Counted from the stretch's first letter, positions 33,014 through 43,734 are shown. The stretch is DNA of 64,000 nucleotides from Edaphochlamys debaryana (GCA_016858145.1 JAEHOE010000068.1:310001-374000), one strand, 5' to 3'. A program made the numbers and translations. The notes: generated from the sequence alone by a model not told the origin.

Positions 33014-36000
33014 TCAGGCCCCCAGCTCCATGGCACCCCGCTCTATCTTGAGCAGGTCATTTAGCGGTGCCACGATAGAGCTCATGTTGGGCACGTAACA
33101 CCTATAGTAATTCACGAAACCCAACTGAGTGCGCAGCTCAGACACGTTGCGAGGAGGCTGCAGGGCCTGGATCGCCGCAACCTTGGCATGATGAGGCGAA
33201 ATGCCGAAGGGGGAAAGGTTGTGGCCCAGGTACTCGACCACCTCCGCCCCGAAGATGGACTTGTCGGGGTGGGCCCGTAGCCCCACGTCCCGCAAGCAAT
33301 CCAGCACCGCCCCAACAACTCTCACGTGCTCCTCTGCAGTCTCCGTCCCGATCACGACGTCATCAATAAAACCGGTGGCCCATCTGTCTAGCCCAGCTTT
33401 AGTCAGCGCCAGGTCGACACGTCGCTGGAAGGCACTGCTACCGTTGCGAACGCCGTACGGCATCCGTTTGTACGCCACCAGACGGTTCCCACACCAGAAG
33501 GCAGTTTTGCCTATGTCGTCAGGGTGCATAGGGATCTGCAAGAACCCCTGACGCATGTCCAACTTGGAGAAAAACCGGGCCTTGGCCATCTTCTGAAAGA
33601 TCTCCTCCGGCCGATGCAGCCCGTACTTGTTTGGCTTGCTCCTGCTGTTTACAGGGCGGTAATCCTGCGCCATCCGAGCGCTCGTCCACAGTCCTGTCGC
33701 CTCGCAGCGCTTGGCTGCTATAACGGGGTTGACCGCCACCTGTGTTGGGCCGGTCCACTCCTCGGCGAGGTTGGAGTTGATCAGCTCGGCGATTAGGGTC
33801 TCGATCAGCTCGGTTTCTTTCGGACTAAAACGGCGGCGGGGCTGTACAATCGGTTCGTTAGTCGTAAGTTCGATCCGGAAAGGTCCCAGCTCGCCACAGT
33901 AGCCCGGCATCTCGGAAGTGCTATAGGCAAACGCATCCTTGCGCGCCCGCACCGCTGCTTGCAGCGCTTGCATTTGCTCGGGGGTCAAGCCCTTGGCGAT
34001 GCCCCAGATCCAACCTCCCTCCTTGTCCTTCTCGTACCGCTCGTGAGCGGTGGCTGCCATGCGTCCATCAAACGTGAACGTCTCGGCACTGGCCAGCGCA
34101 TGCGCCAGGCTGGCGGGAAGCCCCAAGGTGTTGTACGGGCCTTGGCCCGTGTCGACCCCGTAGGCCAGGCTCATGCCCGGCGGAGCAGCGCACAGCGCCG
34201 CGCTGACCATGTTGAGCTGCTGCATTGCCTCCACAGCTGCTGCTCCGTTGAAGGCTGTGCCCGTGGCGCCTGCCCCAGCGGCCAGCGAGAGCAGGACCAG
34301 TGCCGTCAGCATGAAGGTGAGCGATCCCGCCCACGACCGCTTGCGGCCCATCAGCACTGGAGTCTTGTCAGGGCCCTTGCGCTTGCGCTTGCCGTGCCTC
34401 TTGGCCTTGGCCGGCTCGGCCCACTCCTCCTCCGTGCGGTCCATGGACGTCTCCACCGCCGCCGCAAGCTTGCGCAGGCTGGTGTCGATGCCCGTGGCCT
34501 TGGCCACTCTGCTCGCCGCCGCCGCCGTGTACCCCAGCGCCGCCCCGGCCGTGGCCATGGTGTAGGACTTGAGCTGCTGGAAGTACGAGGCCGTGAACTC
34601 GAGCTCGAACCCTCCGTTGTCGCCCTCGCTTTGCTCGGTCTGGGCTTCGAATCCCCCCCCCAGCTCCGTGAAGCAAGGCGCAGCGGAGCTGGTGCACAGC
34701 GCCGTGGCGCCCAGGCCGTAGCCTGCGGCGAGGGCCTGTCGTACCCCGTGTGCATTGCGCATGGGGATGGTGATGATCTGATTGGGCGCCCGGAGTACGT
34801 CCGGCTTGAAGTGCAGCTGCGGGGTGGGGTACTGCGTGACGAAGTCGCACAGCATGCGCATCTGCTTGTTGCCCGCCAGGTAGTCGAACAGGTGCGTTGA
34901 CGGCACCACCAGGGTCTGCGTCAGCGGCATGGTCACCGCGTGCGGTGTGCCCGGCAGCAGCACCAGTTCTAACTCCTCGTGACTCAGCTCGTGAGCTAGC
35001 TTGGACGGTCCGTTGCCCGTGCGTAGCGTAGCCTTTGTACGGCAGACGGGCAGGCCGTGGCGCTGCACCATCTCCTCTGTTATGCGGCTGATGGAGGCGC
35101 TGTGGTCTCGCAGGGAGTCGGGCGCACAGCTTGCCTCGCCGTCGCCGCCGCCCCCGCTGCCGTGGCCTCCGCCGCCTCCCTTGCGGCGGATGAGGATGGC
35201 CCCCGGCTCGTAGTAGAACATGTACGGGTTCTCCTCGAAGTAGGCCTTGGCCTCAGCGTTGCCCTCCAAGAGCTGCTCACGCTCCTGATCAGACATGTTG
35301 AAGATGGAGGTGTAGGCCTTGGCCGGGTGGGTGACGCAGTAGGCAGGGCCCGCCTCGTTGCGGTGCACATAGACCTGCGCCCCTCCGCCCCCTGGCCTCG
35401 CCTTGGCGCTGGCCAGCGCGGCGCTGCCCTGCGCCGCGGCGCACTGCAGCTTGCTGCACACCTCCTCCTGAAGTGCGCTCAGGGAGCTGCTCGCCCCTAG
35501 CGACACCGTGCTGTCGAGGTCCAGCACCAGCTGGAGCCGTGCCGTGGGCTCCCCGCTCGGTGCAGCACCCTTGGGTGCGGGTGAGGCGCGTGCCGGCGGC
35601 GCCTCGTAACGCTGCTGCGGAATTGCCGCCACCTGGAAGCCGATGGGCGCCGGCTGCTGCTTGAGCGTGGCCAGCGCGTGCGCCGCCGCCAGCGCGCACG
35701 TCGCCCTGCTGCTTGCGGAAAACTCCTCTGTGTCGGCGGCGTGCACTGCCGCCGCGTGAGCCTCCGAATCGTACAGCTCCTCATCGTACTCGTCCTCAGC
35801 CCCAGCGTCCGCCGCCGTGGCGGCTGCTGCGTGCTGGTTGGCGGTGGTGGTGGCCAAGGCCGCCAGAGCCTTGCTCACTTGGGCCAGCTGCTCCTGCAGC
35901 GACGTGACTGCGGCCGCCTGCTGCGTGCCGCCGCCGCCGCCAGCTCCACCGCCGCCACCGCCCCCGCCCCGCCGCCTTTTCTCATACTCGGCGAGGTTGC

Positions 36001-36985
36001 GGTCGAACTTGTCCTTGAGCGGGCCGGGTGGCGGCGCGTAGTTGCGCGGGGCGAACTCGGGGTTCTGGATGAAGCAGATCCTCCCGTGCCAGCGCCCGCA
36101 CTCGTCGCACTTGTTGACGCCCGCGGGGCGGCTTGCCGTGCCTCCGCCGGCCCTGTTGCCGCCTCCGCCGCTGCTGCCGCCAGCGCCTTGGCGCTTCTGC
36201 TGCTCCGCCTGCCACTTGGTTGCGGGCGGCGGGGCCTGCGCAGAGACCAGCGCTGCTTGCAGCTGCTCAATCTGCTTGACCAGCGCGGACACGCTCTCTG
36301 CCGCGCCGGTCACGAGCGCAGGCCTGCCAGACTTGATCTGCCTGCACCTCTCCGTGGGGTGCGAGCTGTTGGCACCGTGCACCGTGCAGAAGAACCTGCC
36401 CTGCTTGGCGGGGGCCGCTGGTTGCGCCGCGGCGGGCGCCTTGGCGCCGCCTGCGGGCTTGCCCGCCTTGGACCCTCCCGCGGCGCCCTCCTCCGTCGCC
36501 GCCGCCGCTTGGGCAAACCTCAAGTTGTCCCAGTAGTTGTTGGCGTCAACCGCCATCTCGTCCAGCTTGCCGTACCAGTCCGTTTCCGGCACCCGCCGCC
36601 AGATCGGTCCCAGGTCGTTGCGGACTTCGGGAATCAGGCGGTTGAAGTAGTTGCGGGCGAACGTGGTCTTGCCGATGTCCAGGTACGGCTCGTACCTTCG
36701 CGCTTGCGCGAGGTAGCTTGACGGCGACATCTCCATGGTCTGCTTCAGCTTCTCATACGCCAGCCGGTAGTTGGCTTTCCGCTCCGGCTCGAAATGCGTT
36801 CGTACCGCATCACAGTAGTACTCCCACAGCGCCTTGCCGTGCAGGTTGGCGGCTGCGTTGCCCGGCTTGGCCTGCAGCCATGCAGTGGCCTTAGCCACGA
36901 GCGTGCTCTTGCGCGAGTTGTGCCAGTGCTCAAACTCGCTCTCGGAGATGGGGATCTTGTCCAGCATGTACTCGACCTCGGCCAC
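33014..36985 (-). pseudogene. Retroelement Gag-Pol: Gag core, zinc knuckle and reverse transcriptase
   Basis: A continuous 1323-codon frame. Residues ~1-165 are a Gag-like helical region (EFEHWHNSRKSTLVAKATAW, ANYRLAYEKLKQTMEMSPSS). A CDECGRWHGRICF knuckle follows, then Ala/Gly-rich sequence with no convincing aspartic-protease DSG/DTG motif. A hydrophobic stretch (SLTFMLTALVLLSLAAGAGA) lies near 34260-34325. The C-terminal ~300 residues are a reverse transcriptase with SKLDMRQGFLQIPM and the catalytic FIDDVVIG near 33350-33370. At the 3' end the frame runs to a stop after MELGA, whereas another frame continues the conserved W-x-W-GPEQ motif, marking a frame break near 33035. Confidence 0.85.
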
Positions 36986-36989
36986 CGGG

Positions 36990-37506
36990 ATTTGTCTAGG
37001 TCCCAGTTGCCCTGCCTTCTGACCTTAGTCAGCTCACGGTCTCCGTACGACGTGAAGTCTGGTACGGAGGAGAAGCGGAACGGCTCCATGCGCTGCCGCC
37101 TCCGTTCCTCATCAGAGGAGCGAGACGGATAGTCGTCGTCCATCTCGTCCCACCCGCTGGTTGCTGCAGGCCGTGGCCTGACCGGTGCCTGCTGCCGCTG
37201 GCCTTGACCTGGTTGTGGCGGCGCTGGCACCTGGGGGACGGTGACGAGGGCAGCAGCTCCGGCAGCAAGCGCGTTTAGTGCAGGCTGCAACACGAACTGC
37301 TCCGTCTCCCCACTGTCTTCTGCCTCGGCCTCGCCGTGCCCTTGGTCAAGGGCCTGCCCCTCTCCGCTTCCCTCTGCTGCTGCCGCTGCGCCGCGCGCCT
37401 CCCGCTGCAGCAGTTGCTCGTGAAGCCCGGCTAGCTGCTTGTTCAGCCCGTCTATGGACGAAACCTCCTCACCGCACGCCCAATTATAGGTGGCCCACTG
37501 CTCCAA
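36990..37506 (-). pseudogene. Retroelement Gag, N-terminal part
   Basis: This frame (ATYNWACGEEVSSIDGLNKQ at its start, NWDLDK at its useful end) joins the long Gag-Pol frame through a one-base shift near 36990. It has a short coiled-coil-like start and an acidic middle. No ATG is present near its 5' end; the frame follows a TAG stop at the left and may begin upstream in another frame. Confidence 0.6.
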
Positions 37507-37764
37507 CTATAGGCGGCCCATCTGTGCCGCTGGTAGGTGGGACGGCTGCCGTCTCAGTTTCCGTTTGCAGCGTTACAAGAGGCTTCGGCCACCCCTGCAC
37601 CACCCCTGCCATCTAGACTTTCGGCCCACCACAGGTCCCACCACATCAAGCTCAGCCAGCAAAAAAGTGCAGCCGCTAAACCGCAGGTCCCACCACGCCA
37701 AGGCAGCCCTAACTGCACCCAACTGCAGGGCGGATCCCACCACGATACCCCACGACAGCAACTA

Positions 37765-38345
37765 CCATCAGTGCTATCTCCAGTAGCTGTGCCACGTAGG
37801 CCACATCGCCCCTCTGCGCAGCCAGGGCAGGTGCCGTCCGCCCGCCCACTGCCGGTCCTGGAGGAAGATGGGGGTGAAGGGCGGGGGCGGAAGGGGCTGA
37901 GTGGGGCGCAAGGGACCGAGGGGTAGCGAGGGGGCCTGGGGGGGAGTGAGGGGCTGAGGGGGGACTGAGGGACTGAGGGGGGCGCAAGGTACCGAGGGGG
38001 AGTGAGGCGCTGGGGGAGGAAGCAGGGGCTGGGACGGAGCAACCAGGTGAGGGGCAACGGAGGGGCTGAGGGGGGAGTGAGGCGCTGAGGGAGGAAGCAG
38101 GGGCTGGGACGGAGCAACCAGGTGAGGGGCGGTCAAGAGGCTGAGGGAGGTCGAGGGACTGAGGGTGAGCAAGGGGCAAGGGACGCAGCTTCGCTGTGGC
38201 GAGGGGGGGGGGGGGGCAACGAGTACAGGGCGCTAGTAAGCTACGCTAAAGGACTTACCATGGGAAGCAACTGCGGGGCTCTCCGGGGGGACCCTCAGGG
38301 TGATGGCGTCGCACATGACGGCACGGGCATACAGGTGCAGCCACG
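37765..38345 (-). pseudogene. Fragment of an ankyrin-type host gene next to the retroelement
   Basis: Two plausible exons: 38345-38259 (WLHLYARAVMCDAITLRV, ending at a perfect GTAAGT donor) and 37857 to about 37765, which join in phase 1. The second encodes GGRTAPALAAQRGDVAYVAQ plus LLE, a good match to one ankyrin repeat. The intron between them is filled by a minisatellite. No continuation is found before the retroelement starts at ~37507 or beyond it at 28590, so the gene appears cut off. Upstream exons were not identified. Low certainty. Confidence 0.35.
37880..38216. repeat. GC-rich minisatellite
   Basis: Degenerate GAGGGGCTGAGGG-type units fill this stretch. The clearest pair is 38001-38055 and 38076-38130, a 55-bp unit (AGTGAGGCGCTGAGGGAGGA at its start) repeated with a 75-bp period. 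A G-run closes the array near 38203-38216. Confidence 0.75.
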
Positions 38346-38479
38346 CTGGGGGCTGCGTGTGGGAAGGAAAGGAAGGCGACAAGCCGGGGGCAGGAGTCAT
38401 CCGCAGCGTCAGCATCTGCGAAAATGCCTTAATGCTGAGGCTGGACCATCGAAAGCTATGAGGTCCGTGCTAAGCCCCC

Positions 38480-39260
38480 GGCGGATATGCTGAGATTTCT
38501 GGGGCGGCGGGGGAGAGTTGGGGGGCCGCGGAGGGGAGTGCGGGCGTGTCCGGGCAACAAGGCGCGTGCCCACTACCCCGACCAGGTCCGCCCGGCCCAC
38601 GCACCGCACTCCAAGGTCGACGCATCTAGCCAGCCGCGAGTCGCTGTCTGTCGAACGCCGCGTGCCGGGTCGCCGCGTTTGAATGAGATTGCAACTCGCG
38701 AGTTGACCACCTCGTTCAGGACAAACGCGATCGTAGCAGCAGCTTGCTGTGTAAGACAAGCATAAGACATTGTACACGGTGCGAGCGCTTGAGGCGCTCG
38801 CACGGCTAGCGCCGAGTCTTGGTATTCTGTGAAGCGACAGATGTGCTTTCTGCATTTGGTTCTATGTATACGTGAAGGTGCGTGTATGTTTGAGCACGGA
38901 GAAAGAGCGTGAGTGCGGGCAGTTTCGTGGCCGACCTCATGAACCTGTTCGCGCGTTTGCCTGCTTCAGGGCCCCGCCGCCCCCAGCATGTGCTCCTAGA
39001 CATGCAATTTGTCGTTCTGTGCATTTGGGTGGGGCTGAACTGCCGCCCGAGTGGGGTACAAGCTCTGCTTGTACCCTTCCTGGAGCAGCGCCAGGCTGGG
39101 CCCGGGCGTGCCTGAGTGGACCCGCGCCCCCTCCCGGGATCAGGCACCTTAACCCGCTGCTCAGTAGCACTGTTTGCCCCTCCCGCCTGCCACATTGGCT
39201 TGCGTTTGCAATGCCCCTGCGTGAGCCAAGTATACCCAGTCGAGAGTCGGCCAAGTATAA
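38480..39260. other. Intergenic stretch
   Basis: No exon, RNA or repeat is recognised. Open frames up to ~160 codons on both strands lack motifs. Confidence 0.35.
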
Positions 39261-39264
39261 TGCA

Positions 39265-39460
39265 CGCCGCATATAGGCGGCGGGTACTAGGCGGCACAAT
39301 ATTTGGTCCAACTTTAATCCGCCAACTTTACCCCGCAACCCTATACCCGGCGGCCTATAATCGGCTCCAACTATACCCGGCAGGTATAGGCCGCCAACTA
39401 TAATTGAACTATCTGCCCTCAGAATCATAGTTGGGGGGTCACCAACTATACCCGGATTGC
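39265..39460. repeat. Cluster of degenerate CCAACTATACCCGGC-type repeats
   Basis: Variants of CCAACTATA(CCCGGC) and its complement TATAGGCGGC occur about ten times in 200 bp, in both orientations (for example 39371-39385 and 39403-39412). Similar motifs (CTCCAACTATAGGCGGCCC) occur at the 5' edge of the retroelement near 37485-37520, suggesting a common source. Confidence 0.55.
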
Positions 39461-39989
39461 AAATTTACAGACGGGGCATGCATGACTCACTACTTTGCTG
39501 CAAAGCTGCCGTGCCGCCCGGCGTGTGCTGTAAAACATAAACTGTGTTGACATGACACGCTGTGGCACGGTACTGTCGAGCCCTGCGGGGACTGGGTTTG
39601 TTGTTTGGGTTGTTTGGAGTGTGTGCTTTCGACTGCTTCGACAGGCTTCGACAGGGGTACTGCTGTACGGCAGCATCTTAGGCGCTGACCCCAGTAGTGA
39701 CGGCGTGTCCTGACCCGGCAGTCTGGACCGCGCCAGAAGTATCCACAGTGCTGCACTCACGGTCAACACTGCATGCTGACCTGTGTGCAAGGCAGGTGCA
39801 GCGGTACCCGACTCCCTGGCTTGCGCCACTCCCTGACTTGGCTCCGCCAGTCTTCTCCTTGTGAGAAACGCCCAGCTCCTGCGCTGCCCGGCGTTTCTGG
39901 GAGTCGTCCCTGGCAGCCGGCAAGGATTTGCTGTTCCCGTACTGTGTTGTGCGTGCAAGTGTTGCGTGCGGTACTCCCTCTCCCAAGAA

Positions 39990-40230
39990 CGGTAAGCCCC
40001 TTGCATCCCACCGCGAATGCAAGACGGCGGAGCTACGGTCCCCCTTGCCGTCCACTGGCCGCTTGCATGCAACCCTCCTCCCCTGTCTTCATCGTCTTTA
40101 GCCTCTGGACTCCTGGCGGCGGCAGCAACGGTCCGTCTTACACAAGCCAGCAGGGATTACAATCGCACCTCTGTTTACTCTGTTCAGCTGCGTCCGGGCA
40201 TAAACGAACCCCCACGCGCCCCGCCCCTGT
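39990..40230. repeat. Dispersed repeat, copy A
   Basis: Shares blocks with 43735-43940: CAAGACGGCGGAGCTACGGT, GGTCCGTCTTACACA and CAGCTGCGTC in the same order and orientation. Divergence between blocks is high. Class unknown. Confidence 0.5.
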
Positions 40231-40411
40231 TTCGGCGTAGAGATGCGCTGCCGAGCATAAACGCCCATACCCATGTACCGACTGAAAACCCTCCAGTTCC
40301 TGACCCCGACTCCTCCGGTCTATCATAGACTGAAGATGATCTTTAGTATCTCGCAAACACGCACGGCACGCCAATGCTGCGTCGGCCAGACTTAAATGAT
40401 CTGGTCTTAGA

Positions 40412-40440
40412 TAGTGATGCCGCTTCTAGCGGCATCACTA
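40412..40440. repeat. Perfect 13-bp inverted repeat with 3-nt loop
   Basis: TAGTGATGCCGCT, then TCT, then the exact complement AGCGGCATCACTA. It could form a hairpin in DNA or RNA. No gene is associated with it. Confidence 0.85.
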
Positions 40441-40490
40441 ATGGATCAATCACGGGGGACCCGGGGGGTTGCGGGGTGGGTTCGTGGCAG

Positions 40491-40520
40491 TATGGTCTGT
40501 GGTACCCAGCCAGTTGGCCC
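40491..40520. repeat. 30-bp direct repeat, copy A
   Basis: Identical to 40929-40958, 438 bp away (starts TATGGTCTGTGGTACCCAGC). Only the second copy continues into transposon-like sequence. Confidence 0.75.
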
Positions 40521-40928
40521 AGTTGGATGGTCGTCGGGGTGAAACACATTTCCACGCCGACGCGCGACGAAGTGTTGCAACTACCGCTCAGCTACCGCTC
40601 AACCGCAGATCTGAGTTCCATAATGTTCGAAAGCAACATCACGCTCGGTCCGGGCTTGAGCGGGCGAGGTTCGACCGAAGTCGGTGCGCAACATCGCGCA
40701 ACAGCCAGGCGCGAAAGGTGACGGAACTACCTTCATCGCACCACCACGCGCTCTGGTATGATACCAAGCGGATAGCTGCGTTGCGCTTTGGGCGTGGGGC
40801 GCGAAGTCGCGCAAAAGTCGCGAAAACCACAATATCTTGCAGCGCGCAAATTGGCACGTAATAGGGAATAGCAAGCCTTATCACATGAGCTCGCCGGCTG
40901 GGCGTGGGGTGCAACTTCAGGCCACCTG

Positions 40929-41150
40929 TATGGTCTGTGGTACCCAGCCAGTTGGCCCTGACCACCGGTGTACGGTGCGCCCCCATGGATAATGCACGCG
41001 TGAAATGCATGACATGGAGTACGTATACGTACAGGCCTTGTACGAACTTGCCTTGCACTGTATGGCTGGGTCGGTTGGTCATCAGTCCCAGGGGGTAAGG
41101 GGGCTTTGCGGCACGATGACAGGCGGCTTTGTTGGCTTGCCCCAGCCTCC
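40929..41150 (+). mobile_element. Divergent partial copy of the CAGGGGG-type DNA transposon
   Basis: From GGTCTGTGGTACCCAGCC to about 41150 the sequence follows the right third of the copies at 42012-42743 and 49648-50364, in the same orientation (shared CCCATGGATA, ATGGAGTACGTA, ACAGGCCTTGTACGA, GGTCGGT and GGCTTTGTTGG blocks). Substitutions are frequent and the terminal C-run is lost, so this is an old remnant. Confidence 0.6.
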
Positions 41151-41333
41151 GCTCTCGAGCGGAGCAGGGGCTGCGCCTATGCGGTCAGCAGGGGCTACGC
41201 CTATGCAGGGCGCACTGTTGGTGAATCGCCCGAAGTTGGAGAGGTAGCACTTTCGGAAGTTCTAGCGTCTTTCGGGCCCCCGCCGCCAGGCAGCGCCGCA
41301 GTGCAGAAGCAGGGCCCCTGCTGAACTTCAGCA

Positions 41334-41720
41334 GTGCTGGTATCTTCTTCTTTTCCTTCTGGCTCGTTCTTTTTAGCGAGAAGGTTTCGGCCCGTCAGCA
41401 GGGGGCTTCTGGCTATAAGCCAGAAGGATTCGGGCCTCGGCGGGGGGGTGTTCTGGCTCCACCCTTGTAGTCCTGGGGTACGAGGAGTTAGGGTGGTACC
41501 AAGAGGGCAACGCGGCCTAGCATCCGCACACACTGAGGGCCGGAAAGCAAGTCTGCAGCCGGAGGAGAACATTTGGAACGGCCCCGCACGTCCCCCCTAC
41601 CCAGCCAGAAGGATCTGGGCCTCCCAGGGGGGGGGTGTTCTGGCTCCCATGGCCAGAAGGTTTCTGGCCTCGCAGGGGAGGTTTCTGGCTCTCAGCCAGA
41701 AGGTCCTGACGGAAGATGCC
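41334..41720. repeat. Interspersed GCCAGAAGG / TTCTGGCT palindromic repeats
   Basis: At least eight copies of CCAGAAGG or its complement TTCTGG occur here, many paired as small hairpins (CTTCTGGCT-ATA-AGCCAGAAG near 41408-41428; CTGGCT-CTC-AGCCAG near 41686-41700). A longer unit, CAGAAGGATTCGGGCCTCGG followed by a G-run and TGTTCTGGCT, recurs about 180 bp later. No coding role is evident. Confidence 0.65.
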
Positions 41721-42011
41721 AGCACTGAGCAGGGGCCGCGGGAAGCCGTGGCGAGGGACGCGGGCGGTGTTCTCCCGAGGCACGCTAGCCTTGCTGCGAC
41801 GAGCCGCGCGTGCCTCGCATGCTGCATTCAGCGTGTCGCCTACACAACGCGCGCAGCTCGTGTTGGAGTGCGGCGGCGGGGTGCACGTGCAGCGCTGCTC
41901 GTGCGACGCAGCCTCCCTCCCCCCGCGGCCCCTCCGCCGCCCGCAACCCACCGGCGACCCACCGGCCATGCACACCCAGGGGGGCAAGCCCCGACTGCTG
42001 CGCAGCTCAGT

Positions 42012-42743
42012 CAGGGGGGGGGGGGTAGGTCCTCCTCAGACATACATCATGCCTCGTCTGTACAGAGCTTGCCGAGAGGATCCCAAATCCGCTTTCAGAA
42101 ATAAAAACGAAGGTTTTATTGCAAAGTTATGGGTCGCCCAAAGTTCTCGGTCGGTCGTCGGTCGGGGGGGGTGGGGGGACTTTGGGAGGCTGTGTGGCGG
42201 GACTTTGTCACCGCGGCGTAGAGCACCGCCCAGCATCATCCCGCACGCCCTGAGCATGCAGCATGGCAAGAACTTATGCTGGCAAGTCACTGGTTCCCTT
42301 CCAGCGGTGTTAGGGAGTCGGGACCGGTGGGACATGTCGGCATGCCGGGCCCCGGGCACATACACACGCGGCCATCCAAAGGCGTCTCCCAGGTGCTCCC
42401 GGAAGCCCGCCTTCCACTCCTGCGCCTCAGATCGCACAGTACTAGCAAACTAAAGCCCTGATATCGCCCCTCGGTGCCGAGCCGTTGGTCAATTGACGGG
42501 TCGGGGTCCGTGGCATGGTTGATGGTACCCGACCAACGTGGGCCACCGGGAGTGCTGTGCGCGCCCATGGATAGAGCACACGGTCAGCAGTCCAGCGAAA
42601 CGCGAAAGGCATGAAATGGAGTACGTACAGGCCTTGTACGACAGTGTCGTACATTGTACGGGTCGGTCGGTCGTCGGTCCCGGGGGGTCGGGGGACTTTG
42701 GGGCATGATATCGGGCAACTTTGTTTGTACCCCCCCCCCCCTG
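42012..42743 (+). mobile_element. CAGGGGG-type DNA transposon, copy 1 (732 bp)
   Basis: The element starts CAGGGGG…TAGGTCC and ends GTTTGTACCCCC…CTG, so its short inverted ends read CAGGGGG…TA / TA…CCCCCTG. It is flanked by the 7-bp direct repeat GCTCAGT at 42005-42011 and 42744-42750. It is nearly identical to the copy at 49648-50364. No transposase is encoded; the interior has only short open frames, so it must be moved by an enzyme made elsewhere. A perfect palindrome (TGTACGACA-G-TGTCGTACA) lies near the right end. Confidence 0.85.
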
Positions 42744-42912
42744 GCTCAGTGGTTTGTACCCCGCCCCCCCCCCTCCCCCGCTGCTCCAGACTGATGGCGA
42801 TCGCTGGCAAGGGATGGGGAATGAACCTACCGGTGTATATGCAGGCCTTGAACGGGTTGGTGTGTATCTCCAACTACTCCAACTCACGGTAGGTCCGTGT
42901 GGGCAGGGGCTG

Positions 42913-42984
42913 TCCTCTGGTCAAGGATGCTCCTCTGGTCAAGGATGCTCCTCTGGTCAAGGATGCTCCTCTGGTCAAGGATGC
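42913..42984 (+). repeat. Four perfect 18-bp tandem repeats
   Basis: The unit TCCTCTGGTCAAGGATGC is repeated four times without a mismatch. Confidence 0.95.
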
Positions 42985-43048
42985 ATACATGCAGGTAGGC
43001 CTTGGAAGGGCTCACATGTGCCTCCAGCCGTAGCTTTATTTGCATTGG

Positions 43049-43130
43049 CTGGGGGGCTGGCTTGGCCAGCGGTTCAGCTGGGGGGCTGGCTTGGCCAGCG
43101 GCTCAGCTGTTGGCTTGGTCCACCGCTCAG
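43049..43130 (+). repeat. 29-bp tandem repeat
   Basis: The unit CTGGGGGGCTGGCTTGGCCA… (29 bp) occurs at 43049-43077 and 43078-43106 with one mismatch, followed by a shorter degenerate copy. Looser GGCTTGGCCCA motifs continue to about 43450. Confidence 0.8.
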
Positions 43131-43560
43131 CCCACAGCACCGCACTCTACGCACTCTGCTTGGCAGCGAAAGGTGGAGTGGCCCTGGCAGAGCTGGAGGT
43201 TACCCGGTATGTCCATTTGCATGCTCCCGTACTTGGCTCCATCCAAGAACCCGTGTTGTGCTACTGCGCTTGAAGGCAGCTTGCTTGTCTCACGGCTTGG
43301 CCCTTGGTTTTGCACAGGCTTGGCCATTGGCTCCACTCAAACCACCCCTGGCTCCACTTGGGCCACCACTCTGCCCATCCACTGCTTGGCCCACAGCAGG
43401 TGTGGTCCACACCTTGGTCCACGGCCTGGCCCACGGCTTGGCCCACAGCTGGGCCCCTTTCACTGTCAGATTCGCCTTCCATGCGGAGGGTACTCACGAC
43501 GTAGGATAGGGCTAAGGACTGGTGCAACTTTGGGGGCCTACTCGCTATCCTGGATACACG

Positions 43561-43655
43561 TTGGGGGCCGGCGGGCGGGATGCAAGTCCGGGGGCAAGCC
43601 CAGCAGCGGGGATGCAGGTTGGGGACCGGCGGGATGCAACTTCGGGGGCAAGCCC
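43561..43655 (+). repeat. Imperfect ~57-bp tandem repeat
   Basis: GTTGGGG-C/A-CCGGCGGG…GGGGGCAAGCCC occurs at 43561-43602 and again at 43618-43655. Confidence 0.65.
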
Positions 43656-43734
43656 GGCACTTGGCTTGGCGTCCTCTGTACGAGTTGTAGGACTTCCACG
43701 CCCCCAATCAAGCGGCCGCCGGAGTACATGCCTT

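Larger units (their letters stand above)
28590..37507 (-). mobile_element. Ty3/gypsy-type LTR retroelement with PHD finger, frame-broken
   Basis: Gag, RT, RNase H, integrase and a PHD finger follow one another on the minus strand in Ty3/gypsy order (RT and RNase H before integrase). About 8.9 kb of almost continuous coding sequence is interrupted by four frame shifts, near 36990, 33035, 32920 and 30135, with no in-frame stop codons elsewhere. LTRs, primer-binding site and target duplication could not be identified, so the limits given are those of the coding part. Frame breaks may reflect decay or assembly indels. Confidence 0.85.

Noticed and set aside
42036..42437. 133-codon minus-strand frame inside transposon copy 1 (also in copy 2)
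   Set aside because: Not similar to any transposase I recognise; the copy 2 version differs by small indels that change its sequence, so coding is unlikely.
42913..42984. Regular short repeats as a possible CRISPR array
   Set aside because: The four 18-bp units are directly abutting with no spacers, in eukaryotic DNA.
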